Shown here: positions 6,382-15,740 of the stretch, one piece after another
Position numbering within the stretch: position 1 is the stretch's first letter
Layout of the letters: every line of letters begins with the position of its first letter
Assembly: GCF_902459585.1 (NCBI RefSeq)
Contig: NZ_CABPSC010000006.1
Coordinates: 1 to 64,000 of the forward strand
Length of the DNA: 64,000 nt
DNA from: Pandoraea nosoerga
Lineage (GTDB): Bacteria; Pseudomonadota; Gammaproteobacteria; Burkholderiales; Burkholderiaceae
Direction: 5' to 3'
Notes under the pieces: model-generated
Database searches by the model: none
Told to the model about the DNA's origin: nothing
Seen by the model: only the letters and a program-made list of their open reading frames with translations
Translations under genes and position numbers: made by a program

Positions 6382-8727
6382 TTACGCTACCTTCGTGTGT
6401 TCTGCCGGCTTGTTGCGCGACAGGTCCTGGTCGTCAGCCAATTGAGTAAACAAGATCGAAATCTGTGCGCCTGCACTGCCTTCGCCCTCGGGAAGTGACC
6501 GGTTTCGAATGTCGATGCGTGCCTGGTGTTCGTCGATGATCTTCTTGACCATCGCCAGCCCGAGTCCGGTGCCCTTCGCCTTGGTCGTCACGTATGGCTC
6601 GAATGCGCGGGTCAGAATGCGTGCCGGGAAACCGGGCCCGTTGTCCGTGACCGTCAGACGCACTGCCGTGCGCTTCGGTTCGCCGGACTCCGTTCCTGCG
6701 TATTCTACTGTCTTCGTTTCCACCGTGATAAGAGGGTTTTCGGTTCCACTCACGGCATCTTGAGCATTCTGCAGCAGATTATGAATAACCTGCCGCAATT
6801 GCGTCGAGTCGCCGCGAATCTCCGGCAGGTCGGCGTCGAGGTAGGGACGAATCGCGCCGCGCCCTTCATCGACGCCGTAGAGCGTCAATACCTCGCCGAT
6901 CAGATCGTTGAGCTGCAGCGGATGCATGATCGCCGGCGGCAATCGCGCATAGTCGCGGAAGTCGTCGACCATGCGCTTCATCGCCGCCACCTGGTTGACG
7001 ATGGTCGTGGCGCCCTTGCGCAGCACTTCGGCGTCTGCCGGCGGCAGCTTGTCGGAGAGCTTCATCTGCAGACGCTCGGCCGAGAGCTGAATCGGCGTGA
7101 GCGGATTCTTGATCTCGTGCGCGAGACGGCGCGCGACTTCGGCCCACGCCACCGAGCGCTGCGCGGAGATCACGTCGCTGATGTCGTCGAACACCACCAC
7201 ATAGCCGCCGCCGGCACGCGTGGGCACGCCCGCCACCGCAACCATCGGTTCGGGCAGATGCGAGCCGCGCACGAGCAGGGTCACGGCGTCGGTCTCGCCC
7301 GGCAGCGTGAGGCCGATCTGTTGCTGCCAGTGGCCGCCCGGGCCGAGGTCGGCGTTCGCGTCGCGATCGGCAAAGGCGCGGCGCAGCACCTCGCCGAACT
7401 CCACCAGCGCCGGAATATGCGCCGGCGAGCGGTTGAGCTCGCCCTGGAAGCTCTGTTTGAAGATGCGCTCGGCGCCCGCGTTGGCCGTCGTCAGCCGGAA
7501 GTCGCGATCGAACACGAAAACGCCTGCCGTCAGACTCGACAGGATACTCTCGAGGTGCGCCTTCGAACTCTCCAGCGCCAGACGATTGCGCTCGACGCTC
7601 GCGCGCGCGTCCGAGAGCTGGCGCGTCATCGCGTTGAAGGCCTGCGTGAGGAAGCCCAGTTCGTCGTTGGTGCGCACTTCGCCCTTGGGCGAAAGATCGC
7701 CCGCCGCGACTTCCTGGGTGCCGCGCGCGAGCAGAAAGAGTGGCCGCGCGAGCTGATTGCCCAGCGCAAGCGCGAGCATCATCGCCACGAACGTGGCGAG
7801 AAAGAGCGAGAGCGTGAGCGTGCCGATGTACATCTTGCGCAGGCCGGTGCGACCGAGCGCCTTCTCCTGGTATTCGCGATAGGCGCTCTGCACCGCTTCC
7901 GCATTCTGCGCCAGGTTGGCAGGCACCAGTTGCGTGACTTGCAGGAACCGCTCTTCGTCCTGCAGCGACGACGAGAAGCCGGACGGTATGCGCATCACCA
8001 CGCGCCAGCGCAGCTGATCGGTGCCCTGGTGCTTGTCGTAGCCCTCGCTGCCCCCTTCGATCGCGGTGTAGCCGCGCGACTGCGCGCGCGCCTGACGCAG
8101 CATCAGCGGCGTGGGCAGATCGGGCACGAGCGCGTTGAAGTTGCCCGAGGCGGACGCCAGCACCCGGCCATTGCCGTCAACGATGGTCGCGTCCTGCAAA
8201 CCGAACTGATCGCGCATGCGCAGCAAGGTGAGCGTAGCGCCCTTGTCGCCGCTGGCGGTCAGGTTATCGGCGACGAGCTGCGCCTTGGCGCTCAGATCGG
8301 ACAGACCGTTGTTCAGGATCGCGCGGCCGAGTTCGAGCCCGGAGTCGAGCGCGGTCTCCACGCGCACGTCGAACCATGATTCGATGCTGCGCGAGACGAA
8401 CTGCAGCGACACCAGATAGATGATGCCGCCCGGCAGCACGCCGACCAGCGCGAAGAAGATCGCGAGCTTGGCGAGCAGGCGCGTGCCGAAACGGCGCTGG
8501 CGCAGCCGCACGAGAATGATCCAGACGAGCGCGCCGACGATGAAGACGAAGATGATCGCGACCGCGATGTTGGCCGTATAGAGCAGCGAATAGTAGCGAT
8601 CGAAGAATTCGGTGTTGGCCGAGGCAAGTGCGAGCAGACCGAACAATCCGATGGCGACGAGCGCCATCGTGACGATCAGCGTGCGAATGACGATGCGCTT
8701 GAGCAGGCCGCCGCCATTATTTGACAC
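6382..8727 (-). CDS. ntrY: NtrY-like membrane sensor histidine kinase
   Basis: This 781-residue kinase has three N-terminal hydrophobic segments, a periplasmic region, then another membrane segment near residue 305 and HAMP around 330-380. A PAS domain (LESILSSLTAGVFVFDRDFR), a HisKA domain with phospho-acceptor in RRLAHEIKNPLTPIQLSAER, and HATPase_c with NLLQNAQDAV, VTDNGPGFP and TGLGLAMVKK complete it. NtrY/NtrX pairs control nitrogen metabolism, respiration or envelope functions in different proteobacteria; the signal here is unknown. Translation starts at a GTG with GGAG about eight bases upstream, inside the end of the DUF4390 gene (11-base overlap), so coupling is likely. Confidence 0.9.
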   Translation of the reverse strand: MSNNGGGLLKRIVIRTLIVTMALVAIGLFGLLALASANTEFFDRYYSLLYTANIAVAIIFVFIVGALVWIILVRLRQRRFGTRLLAKLAIFFALVGVLPGGIIYLVSLQFVSRSIESWFDVRVETALDSGLELGRAILNNGLSDLSAKAQLVADNLTASGDKGATLTLLRMRDQFGLQDATIVDGNGRVLASASGNFNALVPDLPTPLMLRQARAQSRGYTAIEGGSEGYDKHQGTDQLRWRVVMRIPSGFSSSLQDEERFLQVTQLVPANLAQNAEAVQSAYREYQEKALGRTGLRKMYIGTLTLSLFLATFVAMMLALALGNQLARPLFLLARGTQEVAAGDLSPKGEVRTNDELGFLTQAFNAMTRQLSDARASVERNRLALESSKAHLESILSSLTAGVFVFDRDFRLTTANAGAERIFKQSFQGELNRSPAHIPALVEFGEVLRRAFADRDANADLGPGGHWQQQIGLTLPGETDAVTLLVRGSHLPEPMVAVAGVPTRAGGGYVVVFDDISDVISAQRSVAWAEVARRLAHEIKNPLTPIQLSAERLQMKLSDKLPPADAEVLRKGATTIVNQVAAMKRMVDDFRDYARLPPAIMHPLQLNDLIGEVLTLYGVDEGRGAIRPYLDADLPEIRGDSTQLRQVIHNLLQNAQDAVSGTENPLITVETKTVEYAGTESGEPKRTAVRLTVTDNGPGFPARILTRAFEPYVTTKAKGTGLGLAMVKKIIDEHQARIDIRNRSLPEGEGSAGAQISILFTQLADDQDLSRNKPAEHTKVA

Positions 8728-9622
8728 GGGCGGCTCCAGGCAGCAGGGCCGCGCTGTAGGCGAGCGGCAGGCTGCCGGTCGAACGCGCGCCCACGGCGGC
8801 GGCCGTAGCCGTAGCCGTCAGCCCCGACATGGCGCCTCGCGCCCAAGTGTCGGCCGGCAGCAGGTTCACCGCGGTGCTTGCCGCCGAATCCGCTGAATCC
8901 GCCGAACCCGGCGGACTCGCATGGTTCGCGGCAGCCGCCGAGGCCACCGCCGTGGCAGTCGTGGCGGTTGCGGCGATCATGGCGGCCATGGCGGTCCTGA
9001 CCGGCGTGTTCGCCGCGGCGGCGGACTGCGAGGGCGAGAACATGAAGCGCGCCCAGTCGGAGCTCAGGTTCCAGTCACGGTTGTTGACGGCGTCGATCTG
9101 GAACGGCTTGGGCATGAGCGCGTTGTCGAGCCGCATGCGCACGGATGCCTGGTACTGCGTGCCCGGCTTGACCACGCCCTTGTCGATGACGCGCCAGCCG
9201 CTCACGTTGCGCACGAGCGCCAGCGCTTCGCGCAGCGAACCGAAGCCCAATTGCAGGCCGCCGTTGCTGCTGTTGCCGTTATTGCTGGAGACACGATACT
9301 GGCGCGTGAGCGGCTGGAACCACAACCGCACGCTCTGCGACGTGGAGACAACCTTCTCGTCGAACCAATACCAGCGCGAGCGGGTAAGTTCGAAGTCGGT
9401 GGTGAAATAGAGCGAGATGCCGCGGTTGACGGCGTCTTCGAGGCTGCTGTTGAGCTCGAACGCGAAGCGCGCGTCCAGCGACCAGCCGCCGTCGGCGGGT
9501 TCGAGCCGGGCTTCGCGCACCTGAATTTCGTTGTCGGCGCGCGCGGAGCCTGCAAAGCCGAGCGCAAGTGCGCCCAGCAGCAGCGGCAGCAGACAAGCCA
9601 GTAGCCGTTGGGAGAAAGTCAC
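8717..9622 (-). CDS. DUF4390 domain protein with a long Ala-rich tail
   Basis: The 301-residue protein has a Sec signal peptide (hydrophobic residues about 6-28, ending GSARA-DN). A DUF4390 domain follows to about residue 200, with IQVREARLEPADGGWSLDAR, LYFTTDFELTRSRWYWFDE, LTRQYRVSS and DWNLSSDWARFMF. The family sits between rsmB and ntrY in many betaproteobacteria and is presumed periplasmic; its role is not established. The last 100 residues are low-complexity Ala/Thr/Ser, unlike the rest. The GTG start overlaps the rsmB stop (GTGA). Confidence 0.85.
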   Translation of the reverse strand: MTFSQRLLACLLPLLLGALALGFAGSARADNEIQVREARLEPADGGWSLDARFAFELNSSLEDAVNRGISLYFTTDFELTRSRWYWFDEKVVSTSQSVRLWFQPLTRQYRVSSNNGNSSNGGLQLGFGSLREALALVRNVSGWRVIDKGVVKPGTQYQASVRMRLDNALMPKPFQIDAVNNRDWNLSSDWARFMFSPSQSAAAANTPVRTAMAAMIAATATTATAVASAAAANHASPPGSADSADSAASTAVNLLPADTWARGAMSGLTATATAAAVGARSTGSLPLAYSAALLPGAARVK

Positions 9623-10932
9623 CGTTTCTGGAAGCGAGCGTAATAGAAGCCGTCGTGGGCGCCGCCAGGGGTCATCAGCAATTGCCCGGGAGCGTCCAAT
9701 CGTACCGCATCTGTGCGAACACGTTCAAACCATTGCGCTTGCGCTTCGTTTTCCGCGGGGAAGACGGAACACGTGGCATAGACCAGTTCGCCGCCCACGG
9801 CGAGCGTGTCCCACAGCGCCAGCAGAATGCGGCGCTGCTCCTGCACGAGCGCGTCGATGTCGGCCGCCCGGCGCAGCCAGCGAATGTCCGGATGACGCCG
9901 CACGATGCCCGCCGCCGAACATGGCACGTCGGCCAGAATACGGTCGAACGGCACGCCGTCCCACCCGCCGCCGGACCACTTCGACGGGTTGCCCGCGTCG
10001 CCGATGCGCACGTCGGCGCTCAATCCGAGCCGCTCGAGGTTTTCGTAGATGCGCGGCACGCGCGTGCGATCCGACTCGAGCGCCGTGACCTGCACGTCGG
10101 CCATCTCCAGCAGGTGACCGGTCTTGCCGCCCGGCGCGGCGCAGGCGTCCAGCACGCGCATGCCCGCACGCGGGTTCTCGCCGAGCACGAGGGGCGCGGC
10201 GAGCTGTGCGCCGGCGTCCTGCACGGACACCCAGCCCTCGGCGAACCCCGGCAGGCGTTCCACCGGCACGGCATGCGCAAGCCGCAGCGCTACCGGGCCG
10301 ATGACCTCCGCCGCCATGCCGGCAACCTCCAGGCACGCCTTCATGGCCGCCACGCTGATGCGGCGGGTATTCACGCGCAGCGTCATCGGTCCACGGCTCT
10401 CGCCTGCGGCGAGCAACGTCTCCCATCGGTCCGGATACGCCTCGCGCACCGTGTCGATCCACCATGTCGGGTAATTCCAGCGCGCCTGCGGCTGCCGGGC
10501 GATCTCGGCCATGAGCGCCTCGCGCTCGCGCAAAAAGCGCCGCAGCACGGCGTTGGCCAGCCCCTTCGCCGCCACGGTGCGGCGCTGGGCGGCAATGGCC
10601 TCGACGGCCTGATCGACTACGGTAAATTCGGTGTACGCAGCATCTTTGGCGTCGTCCTGCAGCAGCGCGAGCGCGCACAACAGGATGTCGCGCACGCGGG
10701 CCTGCAGCGCCGGCTTGACGAGCAGGGCAAGCAATGCGCGGCTGCTGCCCAGGCGCCGCACGGCGCGATAGGCCAGATCCTGCACGGCGGCGCGCACGGC
10801 GGGCGGGCACTGCGCGGTGGCTTGCGCCAGCGCCTGCGGCAACGCGGTGCCCTTCTGGACGGCTTCGAGGGCTTGCGCGGCGCGCTGCAGCGCATAGGCC
10901 AGGGATTCGGAGGGCAGGCTCGGTTGCGGCAT
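9619..10932 (-). CDS. rsmB: 16S rRNA m5C967 methyltransferase
   Basis: RsmB methylates C967 of 16S rRNA with SAM. The 437-residue protein has an N-terminal NusB-like RNA-binding domain (residues about 5-140) and a Rossmann methyltransferase with the SAM motif CAAPGGKTGHLLE. The two catalytic cysteines lie in ADVPCSAAGIVRRHPDIRW and YATCSVFPAENE. I place the start at ATG 10932; a TTG four codons earlier is possible. The gene overlaps DUF4390 by four bases and follows htpX after a possible attenuating hairpin. Confidence 0.95.
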   Translation of the reverse strand: MPQPSLPSESLAYALQRAAQALEAVQKGTALPQALAQATAQCPPAVRAAVQDLAYRAVRRLGSSRALLALLVKPALQARVRDILLCALALLQDDAKDAAYTEFTVVDQAVEAIAAQRRTVAAKGLANAVLRRFLREREALMAEIARQPQARWNYPTWWIDTVREAYPDRWETLLAAGESRGPMTLRVNTRRISVAAMKACLEVAGMAAEVIGPVALRLAHAVPVERLPGFAEGWVSVQDAGAQLAAPLVLGENPRAGMRVLDACAAPGGKTGHLLEMADVQVTALESDRTRVPRIYENLERLGLSADVRIGDAGNPSKWSGGGWDGVPFDRILADVPCSAAGIVRRHPDIRWLRRAADIDALVQEQRRILLALWDTLAVGGELVYATCSVFPAENEAQAQWFERVRTDAVRLDAPGQLLMTPGGAHDGFYYARFQKR

Positions 10933-10940
10933 GGCTTTCT

Positions 10941-10972
10941 GCAAACAAACATGCCCGCGCGACGGCGGGCAT
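10941..10972 (-). terminator. Possible weak terminator or attenuator between htpX and rsmB
   Basis: The minus strand has an eight-base-pair hairpin, ATGCCCGC-cgtcgc-GCGGGCAT, followed by GTTTGTTTGC. The T tract is interrupted, so it may be a partial terminator or a translational element, since it ends about 18 bases before the rsmB start. Confidence 0.5.
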
Positions 10973-11124
10973 GGGGGCTATCGGACGGCTGTCGGGCGAC
11001 AGGATAGCAGACTGTCGCGCGTCGGCCCGGCGAGGCGCCGTCCGGTTTTCGAGCGCCGCCTCAGGCGAGGCAAGTCCTCACTTCGACAGCGCCGTTACCC
11101 GGGACGGCCGCGGCGAGCGCCGCG

Positions 11125-11985
11125 TCAGACCGGATACTGGCCGGTGCGCGCCATCTCCATCAGTCGTGCGATACGCTCTTCGGTCGCGGGGTGCGTCGAG
11201 AACAGGTTCGCGATCGTGCCGCCCGAGAGCGGATTCATGATCATCATCTGCGCGGTGGCCGGGTGCTGCTCGGCGGCCTCGAACGGAATGCCCTGCGCGT
11301 AGCGGTGAATCTTGTCGAGCGCCATCGCGAGCGCCTGCGGGTCGCCGGAGATCTCCGCGCCGCCCCGGTCGGCTTCGAACTCGCGCGCCCGCGAAATCGC
11401 CATCTGGATGAGCGACGCGGCCAGCGGCGCGAGAATCGCCACGGCAATGCTCGCGATCGGGTTCGCCGGACGGCCGTTCTCGTCGCGTCCGCCGAAGAAC
11501 ATCGCGAAGTTCGCGAGCGCGGAAATCGCGCCGGCCATCGTGGCGGAAATCGTCGAGATGAGAATGTCGCGATGTTTGACGTGCGCGAGCTCATGCGCCA
11601 TCACACCGCGCAACTCGCGGTCCGACAGCACGCGCAGGATGCCGGTCGTGGCCGCCACGGCGGCATTTTCGGGATTGCGCCCCGTGGCGAACGCGTTGGG
11701 TGCGTCCTCGTTGATGAGGTACACCTTGGGCATCGGCAACCCGGCCCGCTGCGAAAGCTCGCGCACCATGTTGTAGAACTGCGGCGCGCTCGTCTCGTCG
11801 ACCTGCTGCGCGTTGTACATGCGCAGCACCATCTTGTCCGAGAACCAGTACGAAAAGAAATTCATCGCGAGCGCGAACGCCAGCGCGAGCATCATGCCCT
11901 GCCGGCCGCCGATCATGCCGCCGACCACCATGAACAACGCGGTGATGGCCGCCATCAGCAGGGTGGTCTTCATCCAATTGAACAT
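11125..11985 (-). CDS. htpX: HtpX membrane zinc metalloprotease
   Basis: HtpX is an M48B inner-membrane protease that degrades misfolded membrane proteins under envelope stress. The 286-residue protein has two N-terminal transmembrane helices, the Zn motif HELAH at residues 131-135, a hydrophobic region around 150-200, and the third Zn ligand region [10 protein letters not shown]. It ends with [15 protein letters not shown], typical of the family. ATG 11985 follows GAGGAGAA. The 213 bases upstream separate it from fmt, so it may have its own promoter although it continues the same leftward block. Confidence 0.95.
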   Translation of the reverse strand: MFNWMKTTLLMAAITALFMVVGGMIGGRQGMMLALAFALAMNFFSYWFSDKMVLRMYNAQQVDETSAPQFYNMVRELSQRAGLPMPKVYLINEDAPNAFATGRNPENAAVAATTGILRVLSDRELRGVMAHELAHVKHRDILISTISATMAGAISALANFAMFFGGRDENGRPANPIASIAVAILAPLAASLIQMAISRAREFEADRGGAEISGDPQALAMALDKIHRYAQGIPFEAAEQHPATAQMMIMNPLSGGTIANLFSTHPATEERIARLMEMARTGQYPV

Positions 11986-12198
11986 GGTGTTCTCCTCTGC
12001 AAATCCTGATGACTCGAGGAATGCACGCACAGCGCGTGTCCTCGGGCGTTAGATGGCGGCGGCCGACGAAAATTCAACGGCGATCCTGCCCATTTCGATG
12101 TTTTTCGGACGTTTCCATCCGGTTGCCGTCGATTTCACCGACGTTTTGCGCGGTTTGCGCACCATTTTGTGGCGCGAAATCGGCATGGCGCGCGGCGA

Positions 12199-13182
12199 TC
12201 ATCGGTCCCGTGCGCCGGCGGACGCGAACACATCGCCCGGTGCGAGCGTGAAGCCGGCGAGAAATTCCCGCACCGCGAGCCGTTTGCCGCCGGGCTTCTG
12301 GCATTGCGTCACGCGCAGCGCGCCGTCGCCGCACGCGATGACGATTGCGTCAGCGCTCACTTCCAGCACGGTGCCCGGCGCGGCCCCCGGCTTGCCGGCC
12401 ACGGGACTTGCGCGCCACAGCTTCACCGGCGTGTCGTGCACCGTACCCAGCGCCCCGGGAAACGGATCGAAGGCGCGCACCTGGCGCGAGAGCGTCGCGG
12501 CAGACCGGGTCCAGTCGAGCGCCGCTTCGTGCTTGGCGATTTTCTCGGCATACGTCACGCCGACGTCGGGCTGGGGTTCGGCGCTCAGCCGGCCGTCGCG
12601 CGCGAGCTGCCGCAGGGCGTCGACGATCAGCTTGCCGCCAAGCGTCGCCATACGATCGTGCAAGGTGGCCGTGGTGTCGTCCTCGGCAATCGGCATCGCT
12701 TCGCGCAGGATCATCGCGCCGGTGTCGAGCCCCGCGTCCATCTGCATGATCGTGATGCCGGTCTCGGCGTCGCCGGCCTCGATGGCGCGGTGAATGGGCG
12801 CAGCCCCGCGCCATCGAGGCAGCAGGGAGCCGTGGATGTTCAGGCAGCCGTGGCGCGGCAAGTCGAGCACTTCCTGCGGCAGGATCAGGCCGTAGGCGGC
12901 CACCACCATCACGTCAGGCGCGAGCGCGCGCAACTGCTCGATGGCCGCCACGGCCGCCTCGGGATACTTGCCGCCGCGACGCAGCGATGGCGGCTGCGCG
13001 ACCGGCATCCCGTGAGCCTGCGCATAGCGTTTGACTGGGCTGGCCTGCAGTTTCATGCCCCGCCCTGCGGGACGATCGGGTTGAGTAAGCACCAACTCAA
13101 CGGAAAAACCTGCGGCGTCGATGGCGGCGAGCGCGGTCTGCGCGAACTCCGGCGTGCCGGCGAAAACGATGCGAAGCGTCAT
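12199..13182 (-). CDS. fmt: Methionyl-tRNA formyltransferase
   Basis: Fmt formylates initiator Met-tRNA with 10-formyl-THF. The 327-residue protein has the N-terminal formyltransferase fold with [24 protein letters not shown], the folate-site sequence [14 protein letters not shown] and [13 protein letters not shown]. It also has the C-terminal tRNA-binding domain (from about residue 205). AGGAGG six bases before ATG 13182 sets the start. It normally pairs directly with def; here a glycosyltransferase gene lies between them. Confidence 0.96.
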   Translation of the reverse strand: MTLRIVFAGTPEFAQTALAAIDAAGFSVELVLTQPDRPAGRGMKLQASPVKRYAQAHGMPVAQPPSLRRGGKYPEAAVAAIEQLRALAPDVMVVAAYGLILPQEVLDLPRHGCLNIHGSLLPRWRGAAPIHRAIEAGDAETGITIMQMDAGLDTGAMILREAMPIAEDDTTATLHDRMATLGGKLIVDALRQLARDGRLSAEPQPDVGVTYAEKIAKHEAALDWTRSAATLSRQVRAFDPFPGALGTVHDTPVKLWRASPVAGKPGAAPGTVLEVSADAIVIACGDGALRVTQCQKPGGKRLAVREFLAGFTLAPGDVFASAGARDR

Positions 13183-13243
13183 GAACTTCCTCCTGCTAAC
13201 GCTGTGACTGGACGGGACGGGCCCGGGCTTGCCGCGTCCCGGC

Positions 13244-14965
13244 TCAGCGCCCGGCGCCCGGTGCGACGAACGCGCGGAAGCGCTCGTTGGTGTCGCCCGC
13301 GCGCCCGCCCTGCCAGATCTCGCGCCAGCCGTGCGGCGCGTCGACGCGCGCGCCGGCCTTGTCCAGCACGAGCAGCGCGCCGCAGCGCGAAGCCTGCGCG
13401 AGATCGGGCAGCTGTACCGGACGCAAATCGATGAAATAGTCGAGCATGGCGCGCTCTGACTCGCCCACGTTGAACGAGCCCACGCAGGCGCCGGCCGCAA
13501 GCGGCGCGTTGCGCGCGAGCGCCGCATGCAGCGCCGCGAACGGCGTGCGATAGCTGCGCGCTTCGTTCACCCAGGGCAGCAGCAGCGTCGAGAGCGTGCC
13601 CCACACGAACAGCAGCCCGGCGAAACCGAACACCAGCGCGCCCAGTTGTCGGCGCCAGACGATGGCCGTTCCCCACAGCGCGGCAATGCCCACCGCCGCG
13701 AGCACAAGGCCCGGCGAGAATGGCAGGACATAGTCGAGCGGCAGCCATTTGCCGATCGGCCCGGCCGCCACGTGACCGTTACCGCTCAGTTGCAGCCCCC
13801 AGCGCACCCACAGGAGCAGACCGAGCACGCTCATGAGCACGAGCGCGACGCCGGACCACGCCTTCTCCAGCCACGCCGGCAGGCGCACGCCCGCGCCGAG
13901 CACCGCGATCGCGGGAAACAGCGAGAGCATGTAGATGTCGCGAATGGCCGACGACACGACGAGCGTGAGCACGAACAGCACCACGTACAGCCATAGCATG
14001 GCGAGCTCGGGACGCGCGCTCGCGAAGCGTCGCACGCCGCCGTCGCGCAGTTGCGCGATCAGCGCGCCGAGCGCGAGCCATCCGGCCGGGAACGTCAGTC
14101 CGACGAGGCTCGTGAGGTCGTTCCAGTACGACTTGCGCTCGCCGCCCAGATGAACGAAGCCGAAGAAGCGGCCGAAGTTGTTGTCCCAGAACCATTCGAC
14201 GAAAAGCGGCTCGGAAGCATGCCAGAACAGCACCGGCCACACGATGAGCCACGGCAGTGCGGCGAGCACCGCCCACGCGAGCGCGGCGCCATAGCGGCGC
14301 GTGCGGTAGGCGGGCACGGCGAGCACGGCCAGCGCCGTGAGACCGAGCACGCCGGGCACGAGCAGCCCCTTGCTGAGGAACGCAATGCCCGCGCCCGTAC
14401 CGAAGAGCCACCCCCACAGCCGTGCGGAATTCTGCGCGCGCGCCAGACGCGCGAGCGCGGCGAGAGCCAGCGCGGCGCCGGCCAGTTGCGGCACGTCGGC
14501 CGTGAGCTTGTGAATGTTTTCGATGGCGCCGAAGCTGCCGACCATGAGCATCGGCGCGAGCCATTGGAAGGTCTCGGTATCGTGCCCGTTCTGCGAGCCG
14601 TACTGCGAACCATACAGGCGTTGCGCGAGACGCCCCACGCACAGCGCCGCCACGACGAGCCAGGCGAGCACGGCGAGCTGCGCGCCGTCGAAGACCGGCA
14701 GCACGCCCGCGGTGAGCCGCGCGAAGATCGCCCCCGTCCAGTACATGACAGGCGGCTTCTCGACGAACGGGTCGGCCGCCACATGCGGCACGATCAGGTC
14801 GTGGCCGCGGAAGAAGTTGAGCACCATGCCGACGGAATACGGTTCGTCGGCTTTCCAGGGGTCGCGGTCGAACAGCCCCGCCAGCAGGAAGGCGAACAGC
14901 AGTGCGGCACTCAGCCAATAGATCGTGCGGGTGCGGGACGACGACGAGGAAATGGCGATGGACAT
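13244..14965 (-). CDS. ArnT/GT39-like membrane glycosyltransferase
   Basis: The 573-residue protein has about 11-12 predicted membrane helices. The first periplasmic loop carries D40-E41 (in WKADEPYS), the acidic pair of GT-C enzymes that use polyprenyl-phosphate sugars. [20 protein letters not shown] and [10 protein letters not shown] follow, as in the dolichyl-phosphate-mannosyltransferase/ArnT family (PMT_2). A likely role is transfer of a sugar from undecaprenyl phosphate to lipid A or another envelope acceptor; donor and acceptor cannot be told from sequence. It is 61 bases from fmt and 140 from def, same strand. The start at 14965 has only a weak ribosome site. Confidence 0.8.
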   Translation of the reverse strand: MSIAISSSSSRTRTIYWLSAALLFAFLLAGLFDRDPWKADEPYSVGMVLNFFRGHDLIVPHVAADPFVEKPPVMYWTGAIFARLTAGVLPVFDGAQLAVLAWLVVAALCVGRLAQRLYGSQYGSQNGHDTETFQWLAPMLMVGSFGAIENIHKLTADVPQLAGAALALAALARLARAQNSARLWGWLFGTGAGIAFLSKGLLVPGVLGLTALAVLAVPAYRTRRYGAALAWAVLAALPWLIVWPVLFWHASEPLFVEWFWDNNFGRFFGFVHLGGERKSYWNDLTSLVGLTFPAGWLALGALIAQLRDGGVRRFASARPELAMLWLYVVLFVLTLVVSSAIRDIYMLSLFPAIAVLGAGVRLPAWLEKAWSGVALVLMSVLGLLLWVRWGLQLSGNGHVAAGPIGKWLPLDYVLPFSPGLVLAAVGIAALWGTAIVWRRQLGALVFGFAGLLFVWGTLSTLLLPWVNEARSYRTPFAALHAALARNAPLAAGACVGSFNVGESERAMLDYFIDLRPVQLPDLAQASRCGALLVLDKAGARVDAPHGWREIWQGGRAGDTNERFRAFVAPGAGR

Positions 14966-15105
14966 CTCGGCAAACGGTCGGGAATTGGCCCGACGGCAGA
15001 CGTTCGAGACGCCCCGTCGCAGCGGCAGAAAGCGGACGCAAGGTCCGCGAGCGCTGCAAGTATAGAGGGTTTTACCGGACGCGCCCACGCGGCGCGCCCC
15101 CGGCA

Positions 15106-15609
15106 TCAGGCGCGCACGGCCTGCTTTTTCATCTTCTGCTTGATGCGGTTGCGCTTGAGCGGCGAGAGATATTCCACGAACACGCGGCCCTTGAGGTGAT
15201 CCATCTCGTGCTGGATGCACACGGCGAGCAGGCCGTCGGCTTCCAGTTCGAACTCCTCGCCCTTTTCGTTGAGCGCACGCACGCGCACGCGATCGGCGCG
15301 CTCGACTTCGTCATAGACGCCGGGCACCGAGAGGCAGCCCTCTTCGTAGACTTTCTGCTCGTCGCTGCGCCAGACGATCTTCGGGTTGATGAAGACGCGC
15401 AGTTCGTCGCGCGTCTCCGACAGGTCCATCACGATGACCTGCTCGTGCACGTCGACCTGCGTGGCGGCAAGACCGATGCCGGGCGCGTCGTACATGGTCT
15501 CCGCCATGTCCTTGACGAGCTGGCGGATCCGGTCGTCGACTTCGGCCACGGGCTTGGCGACCTTGTGCAGACGCGGATCGGGATATTGAAGAATTGTCAG
15601 TAATGCCAT
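15106..15609 (-). CDS. def: Peptide deformylase
   Basis: Def removes the formyl group from nascent N-terminal fMet. All three motifs are present in 167 residues: GIGLAATQ (44-51), EGCLSVPG with metal ligand Cys92, and QHEMDHLKG with H134, E135 and H138. The upstream frame extends to 15660, but the conserved N-terminus [11 protein letters not shown] fits ATG 15609. It is the first gene of the leftward def-GT-fmt-htpX-rsmB-DUF4390-ntrYX block and is divergent from dprA across 131 bases. Confidence 0.96.
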   Translation of the reverse strand: MALLTILQYPDPRLHKVAKPVAEVDDRIRQLVKDMAETMYDAPGIGLAATQVDVHEQVIVMDLSETRDELRVFINPKIVWRSDEQKVYEEGCLSVPGVYDEVERADRVRVRALNEKGEEFELEADGLLAVCIQHEMDHLKGRVFVEYLSPLKRNRIKQKMKKQAVRA

Positions 15610-15740
15610 GATGAAAACGGGAATTCGCCGCATTGCCTCGCGTGGGCCGCGATTACACAATCGTGAAATGGCTGCTGCGTCGCGATATCCGCGCCGCCGG
15701 TTCTGCCAGCCCTGGCCCCCCGGTCAATGCTTACCGGATA

